From Pseudoflavitalea sp. G-6-1-2 (GTDB taxonomy: Bacteria > Bacteroidota > Bacteroidia > Chitinophagales > Chitinophagaceae): DNA of 64,000 nucleotides. Positions 62,831-64,000 of the stretch are shown here, in pieces. The stretch is taken from contig NZ_JABBGB010000001.1 of NCBI RefSeq assembly GCF_012927185.1, forward strand, positions 372,001-436,000, written 5' to 3'. The notes beneath the pieces are model-generated. The model was given only the letters and a program-made list of their open reading frames with translations. It did not search any database and was not told where the DNA came from. Numbering within the stretch: position 1 is the stretch's first letter; the number at the start of each line of letters is the position of its first letter. The position numbers were made by a program, and so were the translations under genes.

Positions 62831-63159
62831 CCAGAATTATTATCCTCTCCCTCCTTACCGTATTTTTCATTTCAGCCATCATACCCGAACAACACAAGCC
62901 AGTAACCAAAATTGTAAAAATGCGTGGCATGCGTTTCGATCCATCTAGCATTCAGGTGAGTATAGGCGACACCGTTATATGGATCAACGAAAGCAATGGT
63001 GAGCACAATGTAGTAGCCAATGACGGAACCTTCAAAAGCACCATGCTCGAAAATGGACAGCTTTACGCCCTTGTATTTGAAAAGAAGGGAGTTTACAAAT
63101 ATTACTGCCAGCCTCATCGCATTATGGGAATGAAGGGAGTGGTGGAAGTAAAGGATTAA
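62827..63159 (+). CDS. Cupredoxin (plastocyanin/pseudoazurin-like, type 1 copper)
   Basis: This 110-residue exported protein has a signal peptide (about residues 1-20) and one small cupredoxin barrel. The copper ligands can be placed by comparison with pseudoazurin: His60 in GEHNVV, then Cys94, His97 and Met102 in YYCQPHRIMGMKG. The short C-terminal strand VVEVKD completes the fold. It should shuttle electrons or carry copper in the periplasm. It is coupled to the DUF1772 gene by the 4-base overlap, and it lies before a hairpin and the Cys-motif protein gene. Confidence 0.92.
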   Translation: MTRIIILSLLTVFFISAIIPEQHKPVTKIVKMRGMRFDPSSIQVSIGDTVIWINESNGEHNVVANDGTFKSTMLENGQLYALVFEKKGVYKYYCQPHRIMGMKGVVEVKD

Positions 63160-63213
63160 GCGCCTCAAACCCAGTGCAGACCGGGAGTTGGTAAAAAAAA
63201 TTCCCGGCTGCGC

Positions 63214-63245
63214 TTGTATAAGTCCCGCATTAACACCTACTTTTG
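63214..63245 (+). promoter_or_regulatory. Promoter for the Cys-motif protein gene
   Basis: TTG (63214-63216), a 21-base spacer, and TACTTTTG (63238-63245), a perfect -7 box. The chosen ATG is at 63268. Confidence 0.6.
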
Positions 63246-63267
63246 CAGGCATCCGGCGCGATGGATC

Positions 63268-63642
63268 ATGTTCAGAAAACTATTCGCCATATTAATTCTA
63301 TTTGCCATTACGGTGCAAACCTTTCACAAGGCCATCATTGTGATGGAGTTCTACGCCAATCAGGACTACATTGCGAAGAACCTCTGCGAAAACCGGTACA
63401 GGCCGATGCTGAACTGTAACGGTCACTGCTTACTGGCTAAAAAGCTGCAGCAGGCAGAAAAGAAAGAGCAGCGCAACCCGGAATCGAAGCTGGCCTCCAA
63501 ACAGGAAGTAGTTTCTTCGAGATCTTATTACCAGCTGACGATCGCTTCAAACCCTGTACAGACAAGCACTCCCGCTTATACCTTCAACAACGGCAAACCC
63601 GTTGATTTTGCATCCGACTTCTTTCATCCTCCCGGCGCATAA
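63268..63642 (+). CDS. Small membrane-anchored protein with C-x9-C-x3-C motif
   Basis: From the ATG at 63268 the protein has 124 residues (the longer frame from 63214 is rejected because it starts within the promoter). An N-terminal hydrophobic segment (FRKLFAILILFAITVQTF) is followed by YANQDYIAKNLCENRYRPMLNCNGHCLLAKKLQQAEKKE, a conserved Bacteroidota motif with Cys40, Cys50, Cys54 and His53 that could bind a metal, and a charged, probably disordered tail. The family is frequent next to copper or TonB-type genes but has no proven role. It lies between a cupredoxin gene and the truncated start of a probable TonB-dependent receptor. Confidence 0.82.
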   Translation: MFRKLFAILILFAITVQTFHKAIIVMEFYANQDYIAKNLCENRYRPMLNCNGHCLLAKKLQQAEKKEQRNPESKLASKQEVVSSRSYYQLTIASNPVQTSTPAYTFNNGKPVDFASDFFHPPGA

Positions 63643-63759
63643 GTTTCATACTCATTTTCAGTTCAAGTTATTTGTTGATTTCCAACTTCAACCTGTGCAT
63701 GCATGTATGGTACTGCATTGCAGACGCCGATAATGTGCATGCGCACAATTCACTGATCG

Positions 63760-64000
63760 ATGAAAATAATGTTATGCCTGTTGCTTACAGCATTGTTCGC
63801 AACAGCAGCAGCCCCTGTATGCGCACAGGAAACAGTACAGATAAAAATTGCAGATAAAATTACAGGAGAGGCCATTCCAGGCGCAACGCTCACCACAACA
63901 GAAGGCCAAAGTTTTGTAGCGAATGATAAAGGAGAGATACAGCTCAGTTCCGCCATCGCCGCATTCAAAGTGAGTGGCATAGGTTATGCAGCAAAATCAT
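63760..64000 (+). CDS. Start of a probable TonB-dependent receptor or carboxypeptidase-regulatory-like outer-membrane protein (cut by the window)
   Basis: The frame from the ATG at 63760 begins with a signal peptide (MKIMLCLLLTALFATAAAPVCAQ), then TVQIKIADKITGEAIPGATLTTTEGQSFVANDKGEIQLSS, which is a CarboxypepD_reg-like domain as found at the start of SusC/RagA- or copper-type TonB-dependent receptors in Bacteroidota. It runs out of the window after 80 codons, so the receptor call is inferred from the domain and the neighbours, not seen. The direction matches the preceding gene, with a 117-bp gap. No promoter box of good quality was seen in the gap. Confidence 0.75.
   Translation, partial: MKIMLCLLLTALFATAAAPVCAQETVQIKIADKITGEAIPGATLTTTEGQSFVANDKGEIQLSSAIAAFKVSGIGYAAKS

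Noticed and set aside
63672-63857. 61-codon plus-strand frame
   Set aside because: It overlaps the signal-peptide-bearing frame that starts at 63760 and has no family character.
1-64000. Prophage, insertion sequences or CRISPR arrays
   Set aside because: No transposase, integrase, phage structural or Cas-like frames and no regularly spaced direct repeats were seen on either strand.

Overview
The window looks like a chromosomal piece of a Bacteroidota bacterium, most likely a Chitinophagaceae member. Grounds: promoter -7 boxes of the TAnnTTTG type, A-rich start regions without Shine-Dalgarno sequences, LytS/LytTR two-component pairs, stand-alone MacB/FtsX-like permeases, a TPR histidine kinase, many signal peptides ending in AQ, a GH18/GH9 pair, and the truncated start of a probable TonB-dependent receptor. 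No phage, insertion sequence, CRISPR array or rRNA was seen.

Layout. 1-2506: the end of cobT, then cobS and cobC (nucleotide-loop assembly of cobalamin), a MarC-family membrane protein, and tRNA-Arg(CCG) followed by a terminator. 2543-12321: a TPR histidine kinase without an adjacent response regulator, divergent from a run of exported proteins (lipoprotein with a repeat propeller, two secreted proteins, a TPR protein, an outer-membrane-barrel-like protein with a duplicated 71-residue C-terminal module). Two promoters here share a near-identical 23-bp upstream element. 12425-16057: GH18 chitinase and GH9 hydrolase in one operon. 16432-20669: a small membrane protein, SRPBCC and SnoaL-like proteins, an amidohydrolase with a fused SnoaL-like domain, and a DUF5694-like protein.

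20836-28232: two LytS/LytTR pairs on opposite strands, a GNAT enzyme, a DUF1624-like membrane protein, an SDR and an AraC regulator. The first pair is preceded by an 11-bp direct repeat at 21-bp pitch, the geometry of LytTR sites. 28486-31423: a DoxX protein, a secreted protein and a metallo-beta-lactamase-fold hydrolase. 31457-37167: a three-gene RND efflux operon. 37338-47769: a small exported protein, two MacB/FtsX-like permeases, a DUF1579-like protein, a NIPSNAP-like protein, a class C beta-lactamase-like hydrolase, an alpha/beta hydrolase, an AAA ATPase and a DUF1801 protein.

47876-53903: an AraC regulator, a SnoaL-monooxygenase fusion, an S9 peptidase, a VOC-GNAT fusion and an erythromycin-esterase-like protein. 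53986-61177: a PhnB-like VOC protein, three Crp/Fnr regulators, a sterol-desaturase-family enzyme, a DHFR-like protein, RmuC, and an MBL-rhodanese sulfur-metabolism protein with a CRP-like dyad in its promoter. 61417-64000: an AraC regulator, a DUF1772 protein, a cupredoxin, a small Cys-motif membrane protein and the start of a probable TonB receptor, which together suggest copper or other metal handling at the envelope.

Most genes are ordinary for the group. The most interesting material is regulatory DNA not explained by the gene list: the shared operator (4584-4606 and 8551-8573), the LytTR-like repeat (20756-20787), the Crp/Fnr-like dyads (59047-59060 and 59703-59718) and the paired inverted repeats around 16197-16389.
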